DNA of 64,000 nucleotides from Pedobacter kyonggii (lineage in GTDB: Bacteria > Bacteroidota > Bacteroidia > Sphingobacteriales > Sphingobacteriaceae), in the NCBI RefSeq assembly GCF_004310665.1, contig NZ_SIXF01000002.1:186001-250000 (forward strand), in the 5' to 3' direction. Position numbers and translations under genes: made by a program. Below are positions 27,050 to 34,223 of this stretch, in pieces. The notes under the pieces were generated by a model, which saw only the letters and a program-made list of their open reading frames with translations, was not told where the DNA came from and made no database searches. Numbering within the stretch: the stretch's first letter is position 1; every line of letters begins with the position of its first letter.

Positions 27050-27770
27050 AAGTAGGGTTTTCGTCTGAAATGATTACGCCACCTTTAATTTTAATACTCC
27101 TTGTCGTTCTGGCAGCCAGTTCAAGATCATGTGTTACAATGATCAATGTGGTTCCGGCATCTTTATTTAAATCAAAAAGCAATTTGATCACTTTTTCGCT
27201 GGTTTCTGCATCAAGGTTTCCGGTAGGTTCATCTGCAAAAAGAATAGCAGGTTGGTTCGAAAATGCCCTTGCCAGCGAAACGCGCTGTTGCTCACCACCT
27301 GATAATTGTACGGGATAGTGATGTGAACGGTCGGCCAGGCCAACTTTATCCAGCAGTTCTAGTGCATGAGCGCGGATGTTTTTTGCTCCCCTTAATTCTA
27401 AAGGTACCATTACATTTTCGAGTGCAGTTAAAGTGGGCAACAGCTGAAAGTTCTGAAAAATGAAACCCACATATTGATTTCTGATCGCCGCCCTTTCATC
27501 TTCATTCAGTTGCTCTAAAGCAATACCATTCAGTTCAACCGTTCCGCTGCTGGCCCTGTCCAACCCGGCACATAAACCAAGTAAGGTTGTTTTTCCGCTT
27601 CCCGAAGGACCAGTTATTGCCACAGTTGAGCCTGCTGCTATCGAAAAATTAATGTTATCCAAAACGGTGAGTTCCCGTCCGGCACTTTGGTAAATTTTGC
27701 TTACATTTCGGATGTTCAATATGCTTTCCAATAGCTGAATTTTTAGGGTTTGCGTATAGATTGTGGCCAA
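27042..27770 (-). CDS. ABC transporter ATP-binding protein, YbbA/LolD-like
   Basis: Cytoplasmic ATPase of 242 residues with Walker A GPSGSGKT, Q-loop in VGFIFQNFQLL, signature LSGGEQQR, Walker B ILFADEP and the switch His in IIVTHD. It belongs to the MacB/LolD/YbbA group. It is translationally coupled to the downstream permease by an overlap of 8 bp. An internal start (around ESILNIRNV) is possible because the first 14 residues are weakly conserved. Confidence 0.92.
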   Translation of the reverse strand: MATIYTQTLKIQLLESILNIRNVSKIYQSAGRELTVLDNINFSIAAGSTVAITGPSGSGKTTLLGLCAGLDRASSGTVELNGIALEQLNEDERAAIRNQYVGFIFQNFQLLPTLTALENVMVPLELRGAKNIRAHALELLDKVGLADRSHHYPVQLSGGEQQRVSLARAFSNQPAILFADEPTGNLDAETSEKVIKLLFDLNKDAGTTLIIVTHDLELAARTTRSIKIKGGVIISDENPTYA

Positions 27771-27834
27771 ACATAACCAGGCACTGCCTGTAAGATAATG
27801 GTTTAAACAATAATTAGATATAGATTAATTAGAT

Positions 27835-28518
27835 ATGTTACGAAAACGATTAATGGGGCTATTTGTTTTGAGCCTTGTACTGCTGAGCTGCGGAAACCGC
27901 GAAAATAAAAGCAATACCGATAAAACTTTAGATTCGACTGACCAAAAAACGGCTGCCATGGCTGTTGAGCAGAAAAATATCCTTTTTTTTGGTACCAGTT
28001 TAACCGCAGGCTATGGGCTCGATCCAACAGAAGCTTATCCGGCATTGATCCAAAATCGGATAGATTCTTTACAAATGCCTTACAAAGTAATTAATGGTGG
28101 CTTAAGTGGCGAAACTTCTGCTGGCGGAAAAGGGCGGATTGATTGGTTACTTAAACAGCGTGTTGATATTTTCGTGCTCGAACTTGGCGCCAATGATGGA
28201 TTGCGTGGGTTGCCTATATCGCAAACGGTTAAAAATCTTCAGGCAATTATTGATCGTGTAAAAGCTAAATACCCTAATGCTAAAATGGTGTTGGCTGGTA
28301 TGCAGGTTCCTCCCAATATGGGTGCAAAATATGCTACCGACTTTAAAAACATGTTTCCTGATCTGGCAAAGAAAAACCAAATGGACCTGATCCCGTTTTT
28401 GTTGGATAAAGTTGGTGGTGTTCCTGAATTAAATCAGGCGGATGGCATACACCCAACTGCCGAAGGTGATAAGATCCTTGCCGAAAACGTATGGGTAGTG
28501 TTGAAGGATTTGTTGTAG
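27835..28518 (+). CDS. TesA-like SGNH-hydrolase lipoprotein (arylesterase/lysophospholipase)
   Basis: Exported SGNH-family esterase of 227 residues. The N-terminus is a lipoprotein signal with lipobox LLSC. Block I is GTSLTAG with nucleophile S55 (GTSL in place of GDSL). Block II has the oxyanion Gly in GGLSGETS, block III is GAND, and block V is D203-x-x-H206 (DGIHP). It is divergent from the ybbA-ybbP-like pair with 64 bp between starts, as in Escherichia coli tesA. A lipoprotein anchor is a difference from the soluble periplasmic E. coli enzyme. Confidence 0.9.
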   Translation: MLRKRLMGLFVLSLVLLSCGNRENKSNTDKTLDSTDQKTAAMAVEQKNILFFGTSLTAGYGLDPTEAYPALIQNRIDSLQMPYKVINGGLSGETSAGGKGRIDWLLKQRVDIFVLELGANDGLRGLPISQTVKNLQAIIDRVKAKYPNAKMVLAGMQVPPNMGAKYATDFKNMFPDLAKKNQMDLIPFLLDKVGGVPELNQADGIHPTAEGDKILAENVWVVLKDLL

Positions 28519-28901
28519 TTAAACAGTTTTAACAACATTTAGTCTGCAGAATTAATTCCATCTCCATCTTTAACCGCAGAGGCCACAAAGAGAAAGGCAC
28601 AGAGGGAATTGCATGCTTTTAAGATCTTGGGTTGAGCTGTCATTGACAGACTCCGATAGAAAAATCGTCATCTCGACCGAAGCAACGCGGAGTGTTCCAA
28701 AGGAACTCCTTTGGAGGAGAGATCTTTGAACTATGTACCTGAAAGGTTTTTGATTCTGCCGATCAGGACCCTGATCCAGTCTGTTTGAAGGGGAAACATT
28801 GGGAACTCATTAAGTTTGATCTGATTATGTTCTTAAAGGATTCTGGTAAGTAACCATCCTTATTTATCACTGTTAGCATAATTAACCAAACTAATCATTT
28901 T
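28519..28901. other. Repeat-bearing intergenic region
   Basis: No gene. It carries a copy of the CGTCATC element at 28666-28733 and a phrase (CCGCAGAGGCCACAAAGAGA) of the kind often seen as short dispersed repeats in this phylum. Confidence 0.5.
28666..28733 (+). repeat. Dispersed CGTCATC element, copy 3
   Basis: CGTCATCTCGACCGAAGCAA then CGCGGAGTG...GGAGAGATCTTTGAACTATG. It contains an inner hairpin CCAAAGGAACTCCTTTGG. Related to the copies at 22054 and 22365. Confidence 0.6.
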
Positions 28902-29789
28902 TTATTCCTGTCTGAAACTCTTTAGTGTACCATCGTTATTGAATTGCAGGTCGTAGCGTTCGCGGCTGCCATTTATTGTGGAAGGGAACCAACGCATACC
29001 ATCATCCCAAATGGAAATATAGGCCGAGTTGGTGGGCTTTGCACCTTCAACCTCAGCCGCCTTTTCATTATAGATTTGTATCACTTTTTGCGCATCTGCA
29101 AAATTTAGTTTACTTAAAGGAAGGGTTCTACGCTCAATATTCCTGGCCTGTACAGGTTTTGGTTCAGACCAATAACCATCTTTGTATGAATATTCATCTA
29201 CATATTTAGGGTTTTCGGGATGCTGTAAGGCCAGTTTAATGGAGCCATCTTCATAAAAGTGTACAGATTCATATATCACAATTTCTCTATCACGGTATTG
29301 TGGTAGCTGCCTTAATTTCCCTTCTGCCTGTGCTAATTGTGAAGCGCTTAACATCCCTTTTCTGGCTTTTGCTACTGGTTTTTCTGTAGTGATATTTTTT
29401 GTCCCGGTTTGTGGCAGGTTCATTTCCTTTAAAAATTCATTTACTCTTTTTTGGATTTCCTTGCTGTTAGCTGGTGTTTGCTTTTGTTTCAGCAATTCAA
29501 TATCATGAAAAAGATCTTTTGCTTTTTCCTGAAGTTCAGGTGTGTTAACCGTATCGCCATTGATGACTATAAATTTCTCCTGATGATGCGTTGTCGAAGT
29601 AGTGGTAGTTGTTTTAGTAGTTCCGGTGTATTCGCCATCTGATCCAAAACGGTTTTCTTCGTTATATTTTTTAGCCAAAGAATCATTTGGATGAAAAGTT
29701 TCATCAACACTTTTTGTGACCTGTTTGCAACTCAAACACAGGAAGCAAGACAATATCATCAGCCAGGAAATATCAGTTAAGTTTTTCAT
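28902..29789 (-). CDS. Hypothetical lipoprotein with Thr-rich segment
   Basis: 295 residues with a lipoprotein-type signal (lipobox near CLSC). A Thr-rich stretch follows (GTTKTTTTTSTTHH, about 56-70), then a helical part and a C-terminal beta domain with repeated aromatic, MORN-like phrases (FYEDGSIKLALQHP, DGMRWFPSTING, LQFNNDGTLKSF). No family is recognised. Its first base is the last base of the upstream membrane-protein gene, so the two are coupled. It is the distal gene of the DUF4870-led operon (unit A). Confidence 0.72.
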   Translation of the reverse strand: MKNLTDISWLMILSCFLCLSCKQVTKSVDETFHPNDSLAKKYNEENRFGSDGEYTGTTKTTTTTSTTHHQEKFIVINGDTVNTPELQEKAKDLFHDIELLKQKQTPANSKEIQKRVNEFLKEMNLPQTGTKNITTEKPVAKARKGMLSASQLAQAEGKLRQLPQYRDREIVIYESVHFYEDGSIKLALQHPENPKYVDEYSYKDGYWSEPKPVQARNIERRTLPLSKLNFADAQKVIQIYNEKAAEVEGAKPTNSAYISIWDDGMRWFPSTINGSRERYDLQFNNDGTLKSFRQE

Positions 29790-30778
29790 CAGAATTCTCC
29801 TTTAATTTCGTTCAGGTCTTTTTCAAGGGCAATTTTCTGTGGATTTTCTTTGAGGTAAAAAATGGATACATCTTCCTGTTTGGTTACATCCAGATCGAGC
29901 AGGTCGACAATCTTTTTTAGGTTTGCCTTATGTTTTTGATTATGTTGATCGGTAAATTCCACCTCAAAGTTAATCATTGGCTGTTCGTTAATAAAGGTTC
30001 CGGTCTGGCTGGCCTTAATTAACCTGGCAGTTGTCCGGATACCTTTAAATTTGATCAGGAACAATTCATTTGGCTTACCCCAAAATTTGCTGTGGATAAA
30101 AGTGCCTATAATCCGGTAAAAAAGAAGTTCAGCAGGGCAAACCAACAATGGATGGCCTAAGCTCATAAAACACCAGCCCATACCTTCGCTTTCTGAGGAA
30201 TATGAATAAACAAAATAGCCAGCAACAATACAGGTAAAAGCGAGCCAACCCAAGTTAACCAGCGCTACTATGGTTTTGTTTATGCTCACTTCTGTACTGG
30301 CGATAATGAGATAAGGGACTTTGTTTGCTTCCTTATCCAACAGTATGCCCACGGTTTTACCAACCTCATAGCGGCGTTCGTAAGGTTTTGAATCATTTAT
30401 TGTGGTTTTTTGCCTGATTTCACTACCTGCCAGATTTTTAAACTGGAGTGTGAGTTCATAGGTGTCATAAGCCACATTAGGTTTTGACACTTTTACAGCC
30501 GCTATAATTTTGGCCTCACGCAGCTCGCCGGCATTTTTGAGTTTTTCTATATTGTGCTTTATCAAAAAAGTACGGATTACCCATTTGCGGTAATAGCCTA
30601 TTAAGAGAATAACCCACAATAACACAGAAACCGCTACCAAACTTAACGATAGCCATGGGTCTCTTTCCATCAGGTTCGGCATGTTGTCGCTCTTAATGTT
30701 GTAATATAACAACATCGGGAAGGGAATGGCAAAAAACAACATGTAAAGTATCCAGAATATCGAAAGTCCTTTTCCCAT
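29789..30778 (-). CDS. Membrane protein with two DUF3592-like segments
   Basis: 329 residues with two TM helices near the N-terminus, two more around 170-215, and two similar soluble beta segments. The first is about 88-157 (REAKIIAAVKVS...YELTLQF...VGKTVGILLDKEANKVPY); the second is about 248-320 (TTARLIKASQTG...FEVEFTD...VSIFYLKENPQKIAL). Each has the DUF3592-like pattern of a beta-sheet ending in a YD-P-like loop (inference). It is the penultimate gene of unit A, overlapping the next gene by one base. Confidence 0.7.
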   Translation of the reverse strand: MGKGLSIFWILYMLFFAIPFPMLLYYNIKSDNMPNLMERDPWLSLSLVAVSVLLWVILLIGYYRKWVIRTFLIKHNIEKLKNAGELREAKIIAAVKVSKPNVAYDTYELTLQFKNLAGSEIRQKTTINDSKPYERRYEVGKTVGILLDKEANKVPYLIIASTEVSINKTIVALVNLGWLAFTCIVAGYFVYSYSSESEGMGWCFMSLGHPLLVCPAELLFYRIIGTFIHSKFWGKPNELFLIKFKGIRTTARLIKASQTGTFINEQPMINFEVEFTDQHNQKHKANLKKIVDLLDLDVTKQEDVSIFYLKENPQKIALEKDLNEIKGEF

Positions 30779-30832
30779 AATTGTTAGGTTAATTAGGTTG
30801 CCAGTTATTTAACTGCTAAAATGTGTTTTTAT

Positions 30833-31753
30833 TCAATTGTTTGCTTTGTATTGCCCAAAACTTTGGTCCATCGCGTTAGAAAATGCGGCATAGGTTTCAT
30901 CATTAAAAGGAATAGCAGCCACCCATTGTTTTTGTTCGGCCCATTCAAGGCTTTCATAATGCTCCAGTTGTCCCAACAATGCATAAAATTTATTTTCTAA
31001 ACCCTTTTTTGCCTCAAAAGGGCTGAGCATGAATTTGTGTAACTGTTCGTTTTGTATTAATTGGCTTTTCCATAAATGACTTTTTAGTGTAGCTTGCACA
31101 AAGGACCATACACTTTCAACGTTATTTGTTAATGGCTGTTGATCTGCAGTCAGATAATGATGATCGTTTAACCACTTGATTACCATCAAAATTAAATTTA
31201 ACTGAAAGTTCCATTTACGGTCAAATTCTGTGGCGTGGTACAATTCATACGTTTCTTTTACAGTAGCAAAATAGCCGCTCAGCCTATTTTCTGCAGATAT
31301 CAGACTCACAATGATATCTACATGTTTATTAAATGGGAGGTATATGCTTGGGTATTTTTTGGTCTGATCAAATTTACCGAAATGGTTTTCGATACTTTCC
31401 ATACTGCTATCAGGGGGCGGACTAACATTCCAAAAGCTATCGGGCTCTTTTCGTTGCCGCTTTTGGTAAAGCTTACCATCAAAAACAATTTGGGTTAGAT
31501 ATGGAAGGTAGTTCTTTCCTTCTTTTAAAAGCGGGAAATCTTCATTTAATACTTCTGAGCTGAAATAGTATGAAAATCCCCAATCATGGTCTTTTAAGCT
31601 ACTATTGTTTTTTAAACCAAGCGGCGAAGTGCTATTGGGCTTTACAATGGGAATAGATTGTGGAGGCGTAAGATTTCGCTGTGCAAAGAAGTTAATGATC
31701 TTTGGATCAGATACGGGTAATCCCAGTAACGCTAGTAAATCTTTTTGTATCAT
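30833..31753 (-). CDS. Hypothetical protein, possible immunity-type fold
   Basis: 306 residues, soluble, no signal peptide. The first half has the layout LLGLPVSDPKIINFFAQ...WGFSYYFSS...YLPYLTQIVFDGK...SMESIENHFGKF. That pattern is seen in several uncharacterised families found next to polymorphic-toxin immunity genes. The second half is helical. Function is unknown; the immunity idea rests on pattern and on the SMI1/KNR4 gene in the same operon. Confidence 0.68.
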   Translation of the reverse strand: MIQKDLLALLGLPVSDPKIINFFAQRNLTPPQSIPIVKPNSTSPLGLKNNSSLKDHDWGFSYYFSSEVLNEDFPLLKEGKNYLPYLTQIVFDGKLYQKRQRKEPDSFWNVSPPPDSSMESIENHFGKFDQTKKYPSIYLPFNKHVDIIVSLISAENRLSGYFATVKETYELYHATEFDRKWNFQLNLILMVIKWLNDHHYLTADQQPLTNNVESVWSFVQATLKSHLWKSQLIQNEQLHKFMLSPFEAKKGLENKFYALLGQLEHYESLEWAEQKQWVAAIPFNDETYAAFSNAMDQSFGQYKANN

Positions 31754-31792
31754 GCGTTTAACTCTTCCTTATTTATCTTTCACTGTTTTGAA

Positions 31793-32097
31793 TCAGTTTT
31801 TCAATTTCAGTAAAACTTCTGTTTCAAATGTTTCTTGCCGTGCCTGGCTTTTGCGGCTACTGCCAAATGGCTGACTGATGGCGAAACTCTTGCCATATTT
31901 ATTCTACTTGTGCGAGAGTGCATAATGCAGCAGGCCATCTTCCTGTACATGAAGTATTTGGATATCTTCAAAAGCCATAATTTTACGGGTATAATTATAG
32001 CCACAAGAGAAAAAAAGGTAATGGTATAAAAAAGGCCTTTCTGTACCTTTAAAGTATAGGTATTTCCTTGTTGTTCAAAATGTTGGAATGTTTGCAT
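31793..32097 (-). pseudogene. Frameshifted small gene of unit A
   Basis: The reading frame starts well (MQTFQHFEQQGNTYTLKVQK) but leaves coding character after a T7 run (32010-32016 on the plus strand). Restoring one T gives FSCGYNYTRKIMAFEDIQIL and HVQEDGLLHYALSHK, then a TAG at 31904-31906, and then NKYGKSF...FETEVLLKLKN ending at 31793. The protein would be about 100 residues. Two lesions suggest decay; family unknown. Confidence 0.6.
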
Positions 32098-32157
32098 TTT
32101 GTTATTCTATTATAATTGATGTTAAAGAATATGGTTAATTACTATATTTTCATTTCC

Positions 32158-32502
32158 CTAATCATCTGCTTCCAGATATAGCCTCCAGTTTAATTTTTCG
32201 GCTACTTTTAAAAATATTTTAATGTATAGCTGCTGATCTATGTTTTTTCCTTTGGCGCAAACAATGGCAATCAAATTAATAAAATCTGTTTTCTTTGTTG
32301 AAGAAGCAAAATTTCCATCTTTTGCCTTAACCAAAGTAATGTCAACCCAGGGGAAATGACTCGCATTGCTCAAAGTCTGATGGGTTTTCTGTGCAAAATT
32401 TCCAGTTTGCAACAGCGCATCCATTACACTATTTGTTGCTAGCTCTTGGGTATGTTCCGGATCACTTTGTATGTTATAATAATTGTATCTATCGCTCCAC
32501 AT
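32158..32502 (-). CDS. Hypothetical protein, 114 aa
   Basis: Small soluble protein with a mixed alpha/beta pattern and a C-terminus rich in aromatic and basic residues (KIFLKVAEKLNWRLYLEADD). No motif is recognised. It lies 20 bp after the SMI1/KNR4 gene in the same orientation, so it is probably co-transcribed in unit A. Confidence 0.65.
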   Translation of the reverse strand: MWSDRYNYYNIQSDPEHTQELATNSVMDALLQTGNFAQKTHQTLSNASHFPWVDITLVKAKDGNFASSTKKTDFINLIAIVCAKGKNIDQQLYIKIFLKVAEKLNWRLYLEADD

Positions 32503-32522
32503 TGTTTACTTTATTGCGAAAT

Positions 32523-33089
32523 TTATTCTTCCTTAAAAAAACCTCCAAACCATTGATCAAAGTTTTCCTTGTATTTTTCCTGGGCAGTTTTAATCAACTC
32601 ATCGGGCGCCTCAATCCGATCCAGGCTGTAATCGCCCTTCATCCATTTTAAATATTCGCCTAAATCTTCAGGCTCTTCATAGCTGTTATCATCTTTATAG
32701 AAATAAGTTTGATCAAAATCCACCCAGATTTCGGTACCGTAGGTGAGTAGCTGTAGCAATTGCAAAATATTTTCTGCAACAATATGAACACCACCTTCAT
32801 CTCCAAAAACCACAATAGGCATTTGGTTTAAAGCTTTATTTGTTCCATCGTTCCAAATCGCATAAAACGAACCAGAACCGTTTGCCTGGGCAAAGGGCAG
32901 TAACCGGTTTAAAAAGTTTTCATCTTCGCTCCAGCTTTTTAATCCCGATTTATCATCGATTAAAACACCAAAGCCTTGAGCATAATTTTCGAAGGATGAG
33001 ATGTTATTTTGGAAATAAATCAGTTTTTCCAATTCGCTCGGGACCTCTGCTAGAGCTAAATTTTCTTTAAATTCTATTATGTTTACCAT
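32523..33089 (-). CDS. SMI1/KNR4-like (SUKH superfamily) protein
   Basis: 188 residues, cytoplasmic. The middle has the SUKH pattern: NGSGSFYAIWNDG, then MPIVVFGDEGGVHIVAENILQLLQLLTYG, with later acidic loops. SUKH proteins are often immunity proteins against nuclease or other polymorphic toxins. No toxin gene is visible in the window, so here the role is inferred only at superfamily level. It lies 37 bp after the lipoprotein gene of unit A. Confidence 0.8.
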   Translation of the reverse strand: MVNIIEFKENLALAEVPSELEKLIYFQNNISSFENYAQGFGVLIDDKSGLKSWSEDENFLNRLLPFAQANGSGSFYAIWNDGTNKALNQMPIVVFGDEGGVHIVAENILQLLQLLTYGTEIWVDFDQTYFYKDDNSYEEPEDLGEYLKWMKGDYSLDRIEAPDELIKTAQEKYKENFDQWFGGFFKEE

Positions 33090-33126
33090 TGTATTTAAAT
33101 GATTAGGTCACAGAGTAGATGAATTG

Positions 33127-33654
33127 CTAAAAAGGCATCTTTTCTACTGCAATGTTATTGTCCTTAGCGTATATGTCTGCAAGTTTCCATAGCTTATTGT
33201 ACTTCTCAATAAATGCATCATAGGGTTTGGTGTCGAGTTCAGTTAAGGCATTGTTAATGTCTTCCTCGGCCTGATGTTTATCTATCATTTTAGCTATTTT
33301 GAGATGCTCTTCTTTGTAACTCGTTAAAACATAGTTGTGCAGTATTATTGAAGCACCTAGCATAGGTTTTGTTTCTGGAGTTGGCTGCAGTTTTTTTACT
33401 TTTTCCAAATTCTTTTCGGCCCTGGCAATCGAATTTTTCAGATATTCTTCGCAATTGGTAACTTTACCCGGACCAGATACGTTTTTAAGATATTCTTGAT
33501 AGCCTTCAAAATAGTAAGTGCCAAAACGCGATATATCATTGGCATTTAAGGCCGCCTGATCAAAATACTCTTCCGGGGTATTTACCCTAAGGTTGCATGC
33601 AGTGATGGCCGAGACCATCACCATTAGCATGACATTTTTGATGTTGAGGCGCAT
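33127..33654 (-). CDS. Hypothetical helical lipoprotein
   Basis: 175 residues from the start at 33654, which gives a clean lipoprotein signal (MRLNIKNVMLMVMVSAITAC); a longer frame would run into the upstream gene. The mature part is helical and charged, with NPEEYFDQA-like and EKNLEKVKKL segments. Unit B has a lipoprotein of equal size at 36102-36629; sequence similarity is weak at best. It lies 10 bp after the DUF4870 gene. Confidence 0.75.
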   Translation of the reverse strand: MRLNIKNVMLMVMVSAITACNLRVNTPEEYFDQAALNANDISRFGTYYFEGYQEYLKNVSGPGKVTNCEEYLKNSIARAEKNLEKVKKLQPTPETKPMLGASIILHNYVLTSYKEEHLKIAKMIDKHQAEEDINNALTELDTKPYDAFIEKYNKLWKLADIYAKDNNIAVEKMPF

Positions 33655-33664
33655 AAACTTCTTT

Positions 33665-33994
33665 TTAGTATTTACCAACAAATGAAGACTTGTCTTCGAA
33701 CATTTTACCAATAAGTGGAACAGGTTTTAATGCACCATTGGCCGCATTGATAATACCCATAATCCATAAAACGATAAATACATATCCGATTAAGCCTAAA
33801 AATGATAAACTGGGTACCATACTGGCAATAATGGTAAGAACCACGCTAAAAATAATATTCACAATGGCCAATCCAAGCGACTGCCTTAAGTGGTATTTAA
33901 GTAAAGCATCAGCTTTGTCTTTTCCACTGAAATAAGCTACAAGCCATCCGATAATGGTGATATAGGAAATGATTGAAAGAGTTTTGTTGTTCAT
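33665..33994 (-). CDS. DUF4870 membrane protein (unit A)
   Basis: 109 residues with three to four hydrophobic helices. The ends are conserved with its paralogue at 38909: NKTLSIISYITIIGWLVAYF, YHLRQSLGL and KPVPLIGKMFE. First gene of the minus-strand operon and divergent from the TPR-HTH regulator at 34224. DUF4870 function is unknown. Confidence 0.85.
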   Translation of the reverse strand: MNNKTLSIISYITIIGWLVAYFSGKDKADALLKYHLRQSLGLAIVNIIFSVVLTIIASMVPSLSFLGLIGYVFIVLWIMGIINAANGALKPVPLIGKMFEDKSSFVGKY

Positions 33995-34029
33995 GATGTC
34001 TGATTTTTAGATTGAAAAATTATTTAGGT

Positions 34030-34037
34030 CAAATTTG
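34030..34037 (-). promoter_or_regulatory. Likely -7 element for the unit A operon
   Basis: CAAATTTG differs from TAnnTTTG at one defined position. It lies 35 bp before the DUF4870 start and 34 nt from the nearest CTACA half-site. The same distance holds in unit B, where the element is a full match. Confidence 0.55.
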
Positions 34038-34071
34038 GGGTTAATCATCGTTCCTTAAAAGAGTTTGCCGC

Positions 34072-34120
34072 CTACAGAACATCTACTGTGTTTTTCAAAA
34101 ACGTCTACAATACATCTACA
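34072..34120. promoter_or_regulatory. Four phased CTAC(A) half-sites (unit A)
   Basis: CTACA at 34072, CTAC at 34083, CTACA at 34105 and CTACA at 34116, that is offsets 0, 11, 33 and 44. All are multiples of 11, so they face the same side of the helix. The same array with identical offsets lies upstream of the paralogous pair at 39315. Read toward DUF4870 the half-site is TGTAG, with TTGTAGACG shared exactly. Confidence 0.8.
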
Positions 34121-34223
34121 GGTATTTTTAAATTATTGATAATTAGTGTTTTATGTTTTTTATTGTTTTTAGCTTTTGTCTACAATTTTACCCAAGCTCC
34201 AATCTTTATGTTAATTTTACGAT

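Noticed and set aside
28902-33994. Complete polymorphic-toxin system
   Set aside because: No protein with RHS, PAAR, VgrG or other toxin-delivery domain, and no recognisable toxin domain, was found.
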